Assembly: GCA_049999725.1 (NCBI GenBank)
Contig: JBNGIS010008157.1
Location: forward strand, 41,350-96,755
DNA length: 55,406 nucleotides
Source: Haplomitrium mnioides
Taxonomy: Eukaryota > Marchantiophyta > Haplomitriopsida > Calobryales
Direction of reading: 5' to 3'
Shown: positions 1-11,302 of the stretch, one piece after another
Layout of the letters: the number at the start of each line of letters is the position of its first letter
Numbering within the stretch: the first letter of the stretch is position 1
Position numbers and translations under genes: made by a program
Notes under the pieces: generated by a model
Databases searched by the model: none
Seen by the model: only the letters and a program-made list of their open reading frames with translations
Told to the model about the DNA's origin: nothing

Positions 1-36
<36 letters not shown>
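1..36. repeat. (CT)n microsatellite
   Basis: Uninterrupted CT dinucleotide run at the very start of the window; its true length to the left is unknown. Confidence 0.97.
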
Positions 37-39
<3 letters not shown>

Positions 40-99
40 AATGTTTTTATTCATTTGTACCCATGCCACTTTGTTCTTGATATAGGTGCTAGTGGTTGA

Positions 100-486
100 G
101 GCTAAGATTTCAGCTTCTCTTTTGAGCTACTAGAAGTCAAAGAGGATAAAATTGCTGCAAGAGAACTTGGAGGAGATGGAGGGGAGGAGGAGGCTCAATA
201 AGCAAAGGCACCTCTAGAGTCTTCTTTTTCTTTGGCACACTTGGCTTTGTCTTTGTTGAGCCTTTTTCTTGCTCCGACGTTTTTGTCTTTTTTGCTATTG
301 AAAGTCCTATAGTCATCGCAAAAACGTTGACAATCGGGTGCGGAATGCATTGAGGCATAGAGTGTCTTGACTTGACCTTCAACATGTTCAAAGAAAAGGC
401 CAACTTGATGAAATCCTCTCCTCTTGTTTTGCAAATGGATACCCACTGACAATATCTGCTAGATGCTTGAGCAACTCAAAAAAAAA
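100..486 (-). pseudogene. Copy H: second exon of the methyltransferase gene (lysine-rich linker part)
   Basis: Leftward coding relic of the element's methyltransferase gene. It aligns, by eye and at protein level, with the same region of copies A (10545-10930) and B (15500-15890). All three have a hydrophobic/basic stretch (FxKLAIHIKILK in B), then a QGxNIQxLVxHSxA-like stretch, then a lysine-rich PKKKKxxE linker. The upstream edge near 480 has a polypyrimidine tract on the minus strand ending in AG, as expected of a splice acceptor. Two frames are needed to follow the homology, so the copy is broken. No enzyme motif lies in this part; the catalytic exons would be left of the window. Confidence 0.5.
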
Positions 487-560
487 AGAAATTGCTAGAA
501 AAATAAAAGTGAACAAGCAAGTCAAGGTAAACAAGAAATGTAAGATAAGAAAGTCTAAAC

Positions 561-1060
561 ATGCTTGAACTCAAGAATCTCTACATGCATGAATACAAAA
601 GTCCATGCGCTTATAGAATCTGGAGTATATGTTCACATTTAGCTCCCAAGTTCATGCGCGCATGGACACATAAGTCCATATACGCATACACTAGGAGGTT
701 TGAACACATCTGGACTCTCAAGTCAATGCATGCAGACAATTTTTTCTTCTTACACACTTGGATTTAAGAGTCTTTGTGCATTTGGACACAAGAGTCCTCG
801 CTCTCATAGGCTTGAAAGTCCTTGCACGTATAGAATCTATAGTCTTTGCGCAAGAGGTTTGGGGAGTCCATATGTGTGTGGACTCTATAATGTTGTGGGC
901 AAGGTTTAGGAAGTCCATGCACACATGGATTGAGAAGTCCACCTGTGTAGAGACTCTCAAATCCTAGTCAACCTAAACTTGAGAGTTTATGCACCATAGA
1001 CTTCCAAGTCTCTACGAACATAGACTCCCATGTACTTATGAGAATGGACTCCTAGATCCA
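561..1060. repeat. Palindromic-core tandem array in copy H (methyltransferase intron 1)
   Basis: About twenty degenerate monomers, each with a core like AGTCCATGCGCGCATGGACT. A perfect 12-bp core CATGCGCGCATG sits at 653-664. The array lies between two exons of the minus-strand methyltransferase relic, so it is intronic. Most deviations from the dyad are CG-to-TG/CA changes. Confidence 0.85.
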
Positions 1061-1109
1061 TACATACTTAGCCCCAACATAAAAAACAAATGTGAAAGAG
1101 AAATAAACA

Positions 1110-1480
1110 CACCCCTTTGTTCTTTTCTACCTCTGTCAAGTCCAACCTGAAGGTGTCTTTGCCCATGATTTCTTGGATTGCAAATTTTTTAGAGGAGGTA
1201 TTGTACAATCCAATTCCTTCCGTAGATGACAAAAAAAGCCCAATATGAGCTTTTTTTCCTTCTCGCACCATTATGACTTGAATGAGTAGCCTTATGCTGA
1301 GTTTCTCTTTGCATTGTAAAATAGGTATAAATGGTTGTTGGGGTCTTTTAAAGTCTTACAAGAAATAAGCCAATCTTTGGCTAATCTTGTTGGCTCTATT
1401 AACTTCATCACATCCATGTACCGAAATGGTTTTAGTTGAGCATGTTTGGGAGTTGTCACTTCTATTGTCGTATTCGTCAA
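1110..1480 (-). pseudogene. Copy H: upstream exon of the methyltransferase gene, function unknown
   Basis: Leftward coding relic upstream of the intron-1 array. Two frames are needed: one reads ...KPFRYMDVMKLIEPTRL..., the other ...GIGLYNTSSKKF...IMGKDTF. The last codons (LTEVEKNK) align with the partial exon left in copy B next to 16225 (LADKGRWQ), followed there by a GT donor. I do not recognise the domain. The phrase GIGLYNTSSKKF recalls the start of SET domains, but nothing else of a SET fold is visible, so I assign no function. Confidence 0.4.
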
Positions 1481-1860
1481 TATAAAAGCTCAAAGAATCA
1501 AAGAGTGAAAAAAGTAGGATAATAGTTAATGCAAAATTGACTACCAAAATAAATCCAAATAACAAGTAAATTAAAACTTTCTAATCAAAAATGAAAGCAA
1601 ATTCACAAGTAGCCTCACTACAATAGAAAGAAACTTTCTATCATATTTGTTTTGTACTTGAAAATTAAAAAGTAATTTTCCCACCAAAACCTTATTGGTG
1701 TATATTTTGGCATGTCACTTTTTATGGTGGAAAAATTTTCTGAAAAAGTCATTGGTAATATACATCTTTCAAGCTATTTTTTTTCTTTTCTCCAAAAGCA
1801 TTTCACAATTTTGTTGTTTTGTAGAGTTTTTCTAATTGTATATTTCAAAGTGAACAACTA
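1481..1860. other. AT-rich stretch without a recognised gene
   Basis: AT-rich DNA between the copy H exon and the inverted end of copy I. Short frames here have no recognisable motif. It is probably the middle of copy H or its promoter region. Confidence 0.5.
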
Positions 1861-2470
1861 CCACTTTGAACTAGGAACAATGTACTCAAGCAGGAATGTT
1901 TTTTTTCCCAAAAACAATACGTTTTCAAGCCCAAAAAATAGAGAAAACAAGGCTATTTTTCCCAAGAAAAACTACGTGAGTTTTTTGGTTTGTTTTTTGC
2001 TGTTTTAACAAGCTTGATAGATCAAGAAGAAATTTAATTATGCAAAATTGAATGATACTCTTAGTTTTTGTGAAAATATTAGAAATCTTGAAATTAATGA
2101 AAAATATTAAAATTGTAGTTTGTTTTCACAAAAAACTTGCATTTCATATTGAATACATTTAGAAGGCAAAAAATTGAAATATATGTCATAATGAAGTCAT
2201 TTTGAAATAAACTTGGTTGCACAAACTTCATGCACACACAGACATGGTAACACTAAAAACTTATTTTTTGAAAAATAAATAGAAATTTTGAGGAAAACCC
2301 CAAGCAGACCAAAAGTTAGGGGAATCTATTTGGAACCCCAAGGCACAAAAACTACAAAAACCAAACTATGCGTGGATTTCATAGCTCTATTGTGAAGTTC
2401 AAGCAAGAAAGAGGCTTTATATTCTAGCTCAAAATCCATACGCATGAAGGGTAAAGTAGTCATGTTTTAC
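1861..2470 (+). mobile_element. Copy I: right-type (R) end of the two-gene element
   Basis: Starts with CCACTTTGAACTAGGAAC and continues with subterminal sequence shared with the R ends at 41856 and 52625 and, inverted, at 29149. Shared pieces include the GTACTCAAGCAGGAATG-like stretch, ACATGAGTTTTT-like stretch, ATTATGCAAAATTGAAT and a later AACAAGAAAGAGG-like piece. A first palindrome-array monomer begins near 2435. The expected transposase-like gene is missing and methyltransferase exons follow instead, so this copy is internally deleted. Confidence 0.6.
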
Positions 2471-2619
2471 AAGAATTTAGCAATTCAAAATCTTTTTAAG
2501 TTCAGAGATTTATATACGCAAAGGAGTCATAGCTCAAAAATCAAAAAGGCTGATGAGTTTAGAAATTTTCTTCAGAGTCTAAACATGTATAGAGCGCCAA
2601 GTTTTGGACCAAAGTCCTT

Positions 2620-2901
2620 GCAAGCAAAGAGTTTAGGGTTCTACATCAAAGTCCTTGAGCAATCCTTTGAGGATCTTCTTGATGAAATTTTAATTTCAGT
2701 TTTGAAAAGAGTGGAAGCCACAGAGCTTTCAATTGAGAAGATGTCTTGAGAGTTGGAGAGACAAAAGTTTTGGCTATAATGGTGAAGTCCTTTTGCTTTG
2801 AGGTTTGCTGCGGTTCTTGAGAGGAGGCCATGATGGAGTATCCCATCTATACTAAAGAATCCAAGATGTTCTCCTTCTACTCAAGTTTTGAAAACTTGTT
2901 G
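2620..2901 (+). pseudogene. Copy I: methyltransferase-gene exon (ISVLKRxEAxELS exon)
   Basis: Rightward exon relic homologous to the minus-strand exon at 15005-15319 of copy B. It reads ISVLKRVEATELSIEKMS, then after a one-base shift MVKSFCFEVCCGS, then TKESKMFSFYSSFENLL. It ends at a GT donor (TTG|GTAAGT), and copy B has a donor at the same codon (TTG|GTAAGC). The coincidence of homology and donor is good evidence for a real exon. In-frame stops and a frameshift make it a pseudogene. Confidence 0.65.
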
Positions 2902-2999
2902 GTAAGTATTCTTTTTTGCATTTGATACATTACTGATGCTTATTTGTTTTTGAAAAAGTATGTTTGAAGTATTTTTTAAGTGACTCCTTTGTAAAGTTT

Positions 3000-3490
3000 G
3001 AGTTCATGCGCACATAGACTTCATAGAGTTCATGTTTGCATGGACTTTGACATGCAAAAAGAGGACGAGCTGAGCAAAGTCTATGCATGCATGGACTTTA
3101 GAGTCTTACAAAGCTTTAACTTAAGAGTTATGACATGCAAGAATTGAATAGTCCATGCAAGCATGGACTCTAGAGACCATGTTTTCTTGGATCCATGAGT
3201 CTATGTATGTGTGGACTCTTAAGTCTCTACCCCCAAAGACTTTAGAGTCAAAGCACTCACACACTCTAGAGTCAATGTGCGCATGGACTCTTTGGTCTAT
3301 GTGTACATAGACTCTTCACTCCTTTGCACTATGACTCTACTATCTTAGAGCCCATACACTCTAAAAGTCTATACGAGAATTGGCTATTTAGTCATTATGT
3401 TTTTGGAGTCTTAAGTACTATGGCATAAGAACTCTTAAATCTCTGAGTGCATGGACTCTTAAGTCCATGCGTGCATGGACCTTTTATTCT
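3000..3490. repeat. Palindromic-core tandem array in copy I (methyltransferase intron 2)
   Basis: Degenerate monomers of roughly 25-40 bp with cores such as AAGTCCATGCGTGCATGGAC near 3460. The array lies just after the donor of the preceding exon and before the exon at 3545, the same intron position as the array at 14420-14965 in copy B. Confidence 0.85.
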
Positions 3491-3544
3491 AAACACCTAG
3501 TTTTTTTTAGTTTTGAAGTTTTCTCCTAATGAATTCTCACTTTT

Positions 3545-3690
3545 TTTTGTCTAAATAATAAAACTTTAAAGAGGAAGCTTGCAAAGAAGTTGATAGCAGC
3601 TGTAAAAGGAAGAAAAAGATATAGGTTGAAGGAGCCACATATGACAAAGACCAAACCCCAAGATACACGAGCGCAAGTAAATGTAAGGAT
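3545..3690 (+). pseudogene. Copy I: short basic methyltransferase-gene exon
   Basis: Rightward frame reading KLKRKLAKKLIAAVKGRKR, matching FKRQLVKKLTTVAKGRKR on the minus strand of copy B (14178-14360) and a diverged version in copy A near 9150. The upstream flank is a pyrimidine-rich run. Homology fades after about 3690; the catalytic exons expected next are not found, so copy I appears truncated here. Confidence 0.6.
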
Positions 3691-4302
3691 AGCCTTTCTT
3701 TATTGTTTTTATTTTATTTGTAAGTAAAGAGAAGTTCAAAACATCTCTTTGCAAACAATAGATTTACATGTCAATGTTTAATGCAACATCAAATTTTTTT
3801 AATTTATTTCTATAAATGTTTTAGGATTTTGCATCTTGAAGGTATTTTGAAAATTATAAGAAAATATTAGAATATCGTGATTTAACTTTAGCATGTTTTC
3901 TCAATATTTTCTCTAAGTTGGGTTTCTCACTATAATATAATATTTTTATATTTAATTTTTTGCTAAATATTGAGTATAAAGCTATTTTCAAAATACAATA
4001 AGTATCTAAATAAGGAAAATTTCAAGTTAAGGAATCTTTTTTGATAAAAAAATTCAAAACTATTAAAAAACGTAATTTTTTAAGCATAAATTTGAAAAAA
4101 AAAATCTTAAGTTCAAAATCAAACATGAACTCAACAGCGGTGTCATGTTGTGGTTTGGCTAGTGTGTTAAAAGGTAACAAAAAAAAGGAGAAACATAGTC
4201 TTCTTACCACAAAAAAAGTCATAGAAAATCATAGAAGAAGCAACAAAGCATTTTCAAGAACCTTCTAGAACAATAATATTATTATATGTCACTACAACGT
4301 GA
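3691..4302. other. Very AT-rich stretch, no gene recognised
   Basis: Long A/T runs and only short frames. A frame at 4041-4268 has no recognisable motif. I see no terminal repeat that would mark the end of copy I. Confidence 0.5.
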
Positions 4303-4639
4303 AAGATATTTTGGATAGGGTGGGTAGAGAAAAGGTCAGTTTATTGGCTCTTCAAGTACTCTCTTGATTGCATCCAAAGATATTTTGAAGACAAAAAGAA
4401 GAGAGAAGAAGCAGAGAAACATTGTCAAAAGGATCGAGAGATCGAGAGATACATTAGAGAGCTCAAAGGGGTACCAATTCTATCGGCACTCAGAGCAAGA
4501 AGGTTCAAAAAAAGAGCTCAAGTTTCTTATGGGTCAAGATATAAGCAATGGACAGAGGATTTTTTTGTTGCTCTTAACTTTCCTCTTCCAAATCGTTTCT
4601 TTGTTGGTTTAATAATTATTCTTCAAGATCATTTTTGGT
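4303..4639 (+). pseudogene. Unidentified coding relic (EAEKHCQKDREIERYI)
   Basis: An open frame of about 112 codons with protein-like composition in an AT-rich surround. It has a charged helical stretch (EDKKKREEAEKHCQKDREIE), then RELKGVPILSALRARRFKKR, then an aromatic segment containing YKQWTEDFFVALNFPLP. There is no ATG at its start: it opens after a TGA, so it is an exon or a fragment. It does not resemble the genes of the surrounding two-gene elements. It could be an exon of the older retroelement whose gag lies at 5907, or a captured host exon. Confidence 0.35.
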
Positions 4640-5906
4640 AGTGGATTGTATATCACTTTAGAGATAATTTCTTGAATTCGATCATGAACTCACTTATTCC
4701 AATATTTTTGTAATAATCAACTGTGAGGAGTGATGGGATCCTACAATTTACATTCTGGCCTCATTTGGAGTGGTATTTTTCTCAAGTCTTTTTCAAAGGC
4801 TAACTTGGGTACATGTTGAATAGTCGACGTTGAACATTGAGTGACTTCATCAACTAATCATCTCATCAAAGGAGAAAAATTTTCTTTGTTGTATTTTTTA
4901 TGCTCTTTCACACCCAAAAGGCTTACTTCATGTTGTTCTTATATAAAAAGAAAAAGAGCTAACTTTCTTTTAGTTAAAACCCTAAAGTAAAGAAAGAAAG
5001 GGGTTTTGTTTTTTGAAAGATCAAAGAGGTTTTAGAGGAGGAAAAGTTTGTGCAAGGAAAAGATGAAAAGCTCACAAATAATAACATCTCTTTGCAAGAA
5101 ATTTCAAGTCATTTGGAATTCTACTCAATTACTTATAGACTTTCGAAGACAAATGGGTCAAATCAAAGATGGCTTTACATTTTGAGTAATTTCAACACTT
5201 TCACAATGGTTTAGGAGAGAAACAAAAAATCGTTGGAAATGTGATAATGATGGCTATCAGTGTTTTTCAAATTGCAATTCATTTGGAGTTGGGGTCATTC
5301 TGTGACAGCCAATTGAAGTTGACGTAACATTATTGAGGTTCTTTGAGTTCACTTTTCTTTTGACTTTGGAATTGTGGGTTTTTTTTGTAAGCCAAGAGTA
5401 GTATAGAAGTTGAAACTTTGTGAAAAGCCAGATATAAATGTGAGAAAGCTTCTTGTGGAAATTGGAGTGAAGAATTTTTGAGTTGAAAGAGCTATTACTT
5501 GGGAAATTCATGAGTGTTGAATTTGTTGGTTTTCAATAGCAATTGAGTCTCTGTTTGTGGAGAGAAATTCATTGTGCGTTTCCAGCTAAAACTTTGTACA
5601 CAGATTTCTTAGGTAATTTGAATTCCATACTAAGAGTTTCAGATCAAAAAAACCAATAGACCTTATATTCTCTTTGGCCAAAACCTAAGTACAAAGTTGG
5701 AAAGATTTGCTTACCTTTATCTTTTGATCGAGAGAAATTGAAGCCACAAAGGCTATAGGCCTCAATCTCTTCCATGTTTGCTTCATTTCAGTACTGTAGA
5801 CAACAAGGCTTTTGTTTTTCACATACTATCTCCATAGCTATGTACCATGTGTACTCCCAAACCTAGATTACTACCATGCAATAGTTGGTGAAGGTAATGT
5901 GAACCT
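4640..5906. other. No gene recognised; possible leader of the downstream gag
   Basis: Short interrupted frames only. The stretch precedes a rightward gag relic and may include that element's LTR or leader, but I see no LTR boundary, primer site or duplicate copy in the window. Confidence 0.3.
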
Positions 5907-6965
5907 TTGGGGTGGAGAGAGTGTGAGCCTTTAAAAGCTTTAGAAATCAATATGGATTCTTCTAGGCAATGGACTTCAATACTACAATTGAATCCCGCTA
6001 CTATGGAAATGTTCCAAGCATTTGCTCTTTTTATGCAGCAAGAGCAAGTATCTAACCAAAAAGAAGCAATGGTTACTAGAGGTTTACAATCTATTGTGGG
6101 ATTGGTGGACCAATTTGATGGGAGAAAATCTCCGAATATATGAAATACTATGCTCAAGAGATGGAACTCAACAAAGTTCTAAAGAGAGATATCTAAAGTT
6201 CTAAAGTTCTTATCCAAGTGTATGGGAGTGATTGGGAGAGCACTTTTCTCCACTTGAAGGAAGAATACTCATTAGAGAATGTTGATACAGTGACAAAAAA
6301 GTCATTCATTAAATGAGCTAATCAAACCAACAAAGGGTTGGTTGCTATAGAGCTTTTTCAAGAATTTGAGAAGCAATTTTCACATTTGTCTCACATAGAA
6401 AATTTGACATTAGAAAAGGACAAGGTGGAGCTGTTTTTATAGTCATCCAATATTGATCTTCAAAGAGAGTTGGAGTTACTCTTAGAAGATAGAACAAAAG
6501 ATAGTGGATTGACTTGTGACTAGAAGGAAGTTTTGGAGGCCAATAGTATATTGATTAAGAGCAAGTCAAGAAGGGGTAAGGTGGTGGTAAGGCATGAGGT
6601 AAGACCACCACCTATTATAGTACCTTGAAGGCATCCAATTGCTCCTACTATTCTGGCTAGTTTTATGCCTACTTCTCATCTTTCTACTATTGCTCCACAA
6701 AGAGATGTAGTGGAGGAGCTAGTTAATGCCATGAAATAATTGAAAACTAAATTTGCAAGGCTAGAAGGGAAGGAAGAGGCAAGCAACAATCAACCTCTCC
6801 AAAAACCAACGTATATACAATGGTGTATATGGTGTGATAGCACCAAACATTAAAGAAAGAAGTGTGGAGATTTTGCTCATTCTATTTATTTGAGAGTAAT
6901 CTATTGGAAGGAGGGAAAAATTGCTCTCAAAGATATATGTGAGATCCTTAAACCTAGTTTTTGAA
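5907..6965 (+). pseudogene. Broken retroelement gag with CCHC knuckle
   Basis: Structural-protein gene of an LTR retroelement of plant Ty3/gypsy type, by resemblance. The N-terminal part (METM-like QLNPATMEMFQAFALFMQQ) leads to LVDQFDGRK and a capsid-like region with DWESTFLHLKEEYSLE, ELFQEFEKQFSHL and LELLLEDRTKD. It ends in a knuckle CIWCDSTKHxRKKC, where x is a stop. At least eight in-frame stops and one shift near 6125 break it. No protease or pol follows, because copy A starts at 7030. The family is familiar to me from seedless-plant genomes, but I cannot name the element. Confidence 0.6.
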
Positions 6966-7394
6966 GAGGAGGAAGGAAGGGTGTTGTGGAAAAGTACCTA
7001 CACAAAACTTGCTAGTACGTAATTAACAACCACTACTTTGAACCAAGAACTACTACTAAGTTCTTATTTCATTTAGCATTTGTAAAAACCAATTTTCAAA
7101 ATTTGACATAAAAAAATAACCAATCTAACACTAGTAATATTTTTTTGCAAAAAAAAGAGTAAATTTTTACATCCAAATTGTTTATTTCATGTACACATTG
7201 TATTAAGAAAATATTTTTATGAGAATTTTTTTCACAATTTCTTCTTTAAAAAGAATGAGCATCAACAAATAGAATATATACTAAAATCACAAGAAAACTG
7301 TTGTTAAATATTTTCAAGCTTAATAATGATATTTTTAATTTAAAATTTTGATCAAAACATTCAAATCTTATTAGAAACACATTCAATCAAAAAA

Positions 7395-7700
7395 TGACGC
7401 TTAGGCGTACAAGGACTTTGAACTGCAATCTGGAATGTTGAAGCTCATGCGTGCATGGAATTCTTAAGCTCTTGTGTAGGAACTTTGAGAAAAAACCCTA
7501 AGATGTATGCGCACATGGATTGATGAAGCTCTTGTATGAATAGGCTGTTGAGACCAATGTGTGCATGGACTACTAAATCCCAGGTGTGTATGGATAGCTA
7601 AAGCCAAGACACTATTGGTTTGCTAAAGCCCATGCATGCAGAGACTGCTGAAGCCTTTGCGTGTATGGACTGCTAAAACTCACAACTGAAGAAAACTTGT
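7395..7700. repeat. L-subterminal palindrome array of copy A
   Basis: Six to eight diverged monomers of the type AAGCTCATGCGTGCATGGA, between the L end and the methyltransferase stop codon region. Copy B has the matching array at 12430-12990. Confidence 0.75.
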
Positions 7701-7929
7701 ACAGAAACCCAAATAAGTCAAAATGGAACTTCCATGCGAGCTTCGACTTTGTTGCTAATTTTGCCAAAAACCAATAGGTTTTATTCAAAAATCATTTTGT
7801 GAAACAAATGGATTGTCAAAAAAATACTTAATAATTTCTATTTAGAATGCAACAAGAATGAAGATCAAATACAAAATATTTTGTAAAAAATACCTTATTA
7901 CTTTTAAAAAATACATCAGTCTACAATTA
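7701..7929. other. Spacer between array and methyltransferase 3' end
   Basis: AT-rich, no coding signal; corresponds to the similar spacer at 12990-13098 in copy B. Confidence 0.4.
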
Positions 7930-10900
7930 CAACTTCAATTCTATCCTCTTCAAAAAGAACGGTCTCATCTAAATCAATGGTCTAAGAACCTTTAGCATAT
8001 GCAACTGCAAGAAAATCCTATTGAGACTTTCTAGTCCCAAAAATAGCAATAGAATCACCAAATGCACTAGCAGTACTAGGAGGAACATGCTTCTTGTGTA
8101 CGTATATACACTCTACAATTTTGTCACATGAGATGACAAAGAAGCCATCATCAAAACTCTTTGGGAAATATAGGTAGATTGACATCTATCACATTCCACG
8201 GCGATGCAATTTCGCATCAACTTCAAAGCACAGACAAGGTCTGTGCCAGACCTAGAGCAAAGATCTAAGAACCAATCTTACTTTGTTAACAAATGGTCAA
8301 TAAAAAAGCTCTACAAAGCTTGAGTCTTTGGTACACATTCACATGAGCATCATCTTCTAGATTTTTAAGCTTGGTCCAAACAGCTGGGTAGCTGAAAACA
8401 TTGCGCATAATCTATCGAGAACGATCGCTTGCATCATCAAATTGCAAGTTGAAACGCTTCATGCTCCACTTGCCCTCCTTGGTTTAATAGCCCACTATCT
8501 AGTCTTTGTGTGCGTGGGTGATTCTATGACCACATAAATGATGAATGTTGTTTTTGTCCCAGTGGTAATAAGAAAAAAATCAAATCAAAACAATGGAAAG
8601 AAAGTAAAGGTAAAATAAACAAGATAAACTAAAGTATTAAAAAAATCAAAATAGAACTTGCCAAATGCCGTGGTGGATGGCACACCAAACCTCCAAGAGA
8701 GCATTCTCAACAATGTCGAGTTGTTGAGAAGAATGGACAATAACAAAAGACCAAAAATTGAAAGTTGTAATGGCCACAAAAGAAGAAACCATATCAAAAA
8801 TGTCATCCTTTGTGAAGGGTTTGGATCCGTCATGCTTGCATTCTTTAAGGTTATAACCATGAGGAATATCAACTATTGCTAAAATGAAATATCTGGGTTT
8901 TACTAATACCTTCAACTATCGAGCATTGGCCTCCCCGTGGACTTGATAAAACACCACGTCGAGTCCATCAACATAGAACATTAAGTCCTTGTCTTGGTTT
9001 TCATGCCCTCCTTTAGTTGGCTTTCCTTGCCTTCCACTCTCTAGCTTTTTAGCAATGGTGCAAAAAAACAAGATGGTAGGATACAAGAGTAGAGGCTTGG
9101 TCTTGATCTTTAAGGGCTTCTTCAATCCTCCATCTCTTTTGCCCTTTAGCAATGGCCGCCAATTTTTTGCCAAACTGTCGTTTGAATGTTTTGTCCCCCT
9201 GTACAGAGAAAAGAGGAAAAAAAGAGGAGAAAACAAAAACAAAGACCTTGACTTTTAGTAGGAATAACAATCCATACGCGCATGGACACTCAAGTCCAAG
9301 CAAGCGTGGACTTGATAATCTTTAGAAAAAATTCAAAACAACTTTAGAAACAAAATTGAAGAACGGGAAAAAAATTGCCAAGAATTTCTAGAAGCTCGAG
9401 TAAAATGAGGACATCTTCAATTCCTCCATGTGGATGGGATGCTCCATCCTTGCTTCCTTCCACGAACTGTAGTACAACTCAGAGCAAAAAGATTTAACTA
9501 TTATCATTAAAACTTAATGTCTCTCAAGTTTGCAAGATATTTCTTCAAATGAAAGCTCTCCGACTTCCACCCATTTCAAAACAAAAAAAAAATGATTTTG
9601 TTAGGAAGACCCTGAAGGGACCTCCACAATGTCCACTTCATGTCCTTAATTCTTAAAGATCCTTTGGCATTTGGCTTCTAGCCCTTCACTGTATTTTTCT
9701 CCCACATCGTAAATATGCTTTGTTGTAACTCCCATATCTCTCCACTTTGAAACACAAGCTGGAACTAACTGTCTTGAGATGTGATAGTCTTCTCAAGAGC
9801 AGACTTTGGCTTTGTCTCCAAAGTCTCCAGCACCAATTCTCCTTTTAGTTTTGGGATCACACCATCCCACTCTCTATATACCTCTGATGCCAACACTTGA
9901 CCCTTTGAATATGCATCATTTCCAACGTATACCATTGGTCGTAGTTGTCATCATTTGCAAAGATAAGGGCTTCTGTTGGTGTCAGATGTAGAAATTATAG
10001 AGAAAAACCATAGGATGATTTGCTCTATATTTGGTATTTAAGAGCTTCCTTGCAATAGCACTACGACTGTCTTATGCAATCTCGTATTTGTACTTGTCAA
10101 GGTTCTTGATGTTGAACTCTGACTTATCTCTTAACCCACACTTTAGGTCTACCACAATAATGAAAAAATTGTATGCATACTTGCTCATGAGCATTCTTTG
10201 TGCCAAAAACTCCACAAAATCTTCATCTTACCTCTTAATCTAGAAGGGCACCCAGTTATCCATTCAAGGTTTTGAAAGGTTCAAATTTTCCAGTCCAATT
10301 GTTATTGTTTCCTTTCGGGCTCTATACTGTTGGATTGCAGACTCTTTTATCTTATTTTTGTCTTTGAATCCTTAGATATTGTCTGAAAATCCACCTACTC
10401 TTGTTCTAGAAAGGTTCACATCCCTTTATGCGATTGCTTTTTTGATCTTGAGGTTGGAGCCTACATCGACTCAGACTCTACTTTCTCCTATGAGCTGCTA
10501 GGAGTTGAAGATGGAGAGGTTGCCAAAGATGAACTAGTTGGAGATTAGGACGGGACGGGCTCCTCTTCAACAGGCGGTGGGGGCACATGCTTCTTCTTTG
10601 GTAGGGTCCGGTTCTTCTTTTTTGGAGCCTCATCTAGCTCCACCTCGTTTCTTTTTTTGGCACTAGATGGTCCGCCTGTTGTTGCCATAATAAACGAAGT
10701 CGCGTCTGGATGTAGCACAAGTTGTTGAATATGTACACCTTGCTTGAATTTTAAAATTTTGATACTAATGGAAAACTTGATGAAGTCCCTTTCTACCCGT
10801 TTTGAGTTTGGGAAAGGGTTGACAAAGTCTGACAAATATTGAAAAAATTGAAAGCAAAAATAAGAAACGATCAATGACTTAACACGAAAATTTTTCAGAA

Positions 10901-10930
10901 GTTTAATAGGGGACTTCAAGTGTTTCAACC
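7930..10930 (-). pseudogene. Copy A: DNA amino-methyltransferase-like gene
   Basis: Leftward gene, parallel to 13099-15890 in copy B. From its 5' side: linker exon 10545-10930 (KILKFKQGVHIQQLVLHPDA, then a PKKKxR-rich tail); a degraded region 9370-10540; a basic exon near 9050-9240; then a frame at 8646-8915 with ILAIVDIPHGYN, where DIPHGYN sits in the position of the DPPY motif IV. This is followed by FWSFVIVHSSQQ. The last exon (about 7930-8550) carries LCSRSGT (motif I, first glycine lost), LKLMR and VECD (acidic motif II), and ends near PLIDLDETVLFEED. The order IV then I is that of beta-class N6-adenine/N4-cytosine methyltransferases. Numerous stops show it is dead. A single array monomer remains at 9265-9310 in the intron that holds a long array in B. 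Confidence 0.6.
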
Positions 10931-10934
10931 TCTA

Positions 10935-11300
10935 GTCAAAGCCCAAAGATGCATTGGAGTCCATGCGCACATAGACTCCTTAGTCAACAGGTTCTTGGAC
11001 CTGAGAGTCCATGCTCGTATGGAGTCTAGAGTCCATGCACGTATAGACTTGGGAGTCTATGAGCGAATGGACTCCCAAGTCTATGTTCACAAGCACTAAG
11101 GAGTTCCTGCAAGCATGGACTCTCGAGTTGAAGCGGTTATGTACTCTTGAGTCTAAGCGCACATAGACTCTATGTGCGCATAGACTCCTTAGTTAGTGCG
11201 CGCATGGGCTCGAGAGTTTATTCGCCCATAGACACAAGAGTCCATACATGCTTGGATACTTGAGTCCATATGCGCATGGACTCTTGAGTTTGTTGATGTT
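10935..11300. repeat. Central palindrome array of copy A (fusion of two intron arrays)
   Basis: About fourteen monomers like AGTCCATGCGCACATAGACT and AGTCCATATGCGCATGGACT. On the left it abuts the acceptor side of methyltransferase exon 2, on the right the acceptor (TTCTTCTTTTAG) of DUF7869-gene exon 2. In B the same two exons are separated by two arrays plus both first exons. Confidence 0.85.
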
Positions 11301-11302
11301 TC

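Noticed and set aside
1110-1275. SET domain in the first exon of copy H
   Set aside because: Only a short phrase (GIGLYNTSSKKF) is reminiscent; none of the catalytic SET motifs can be found.
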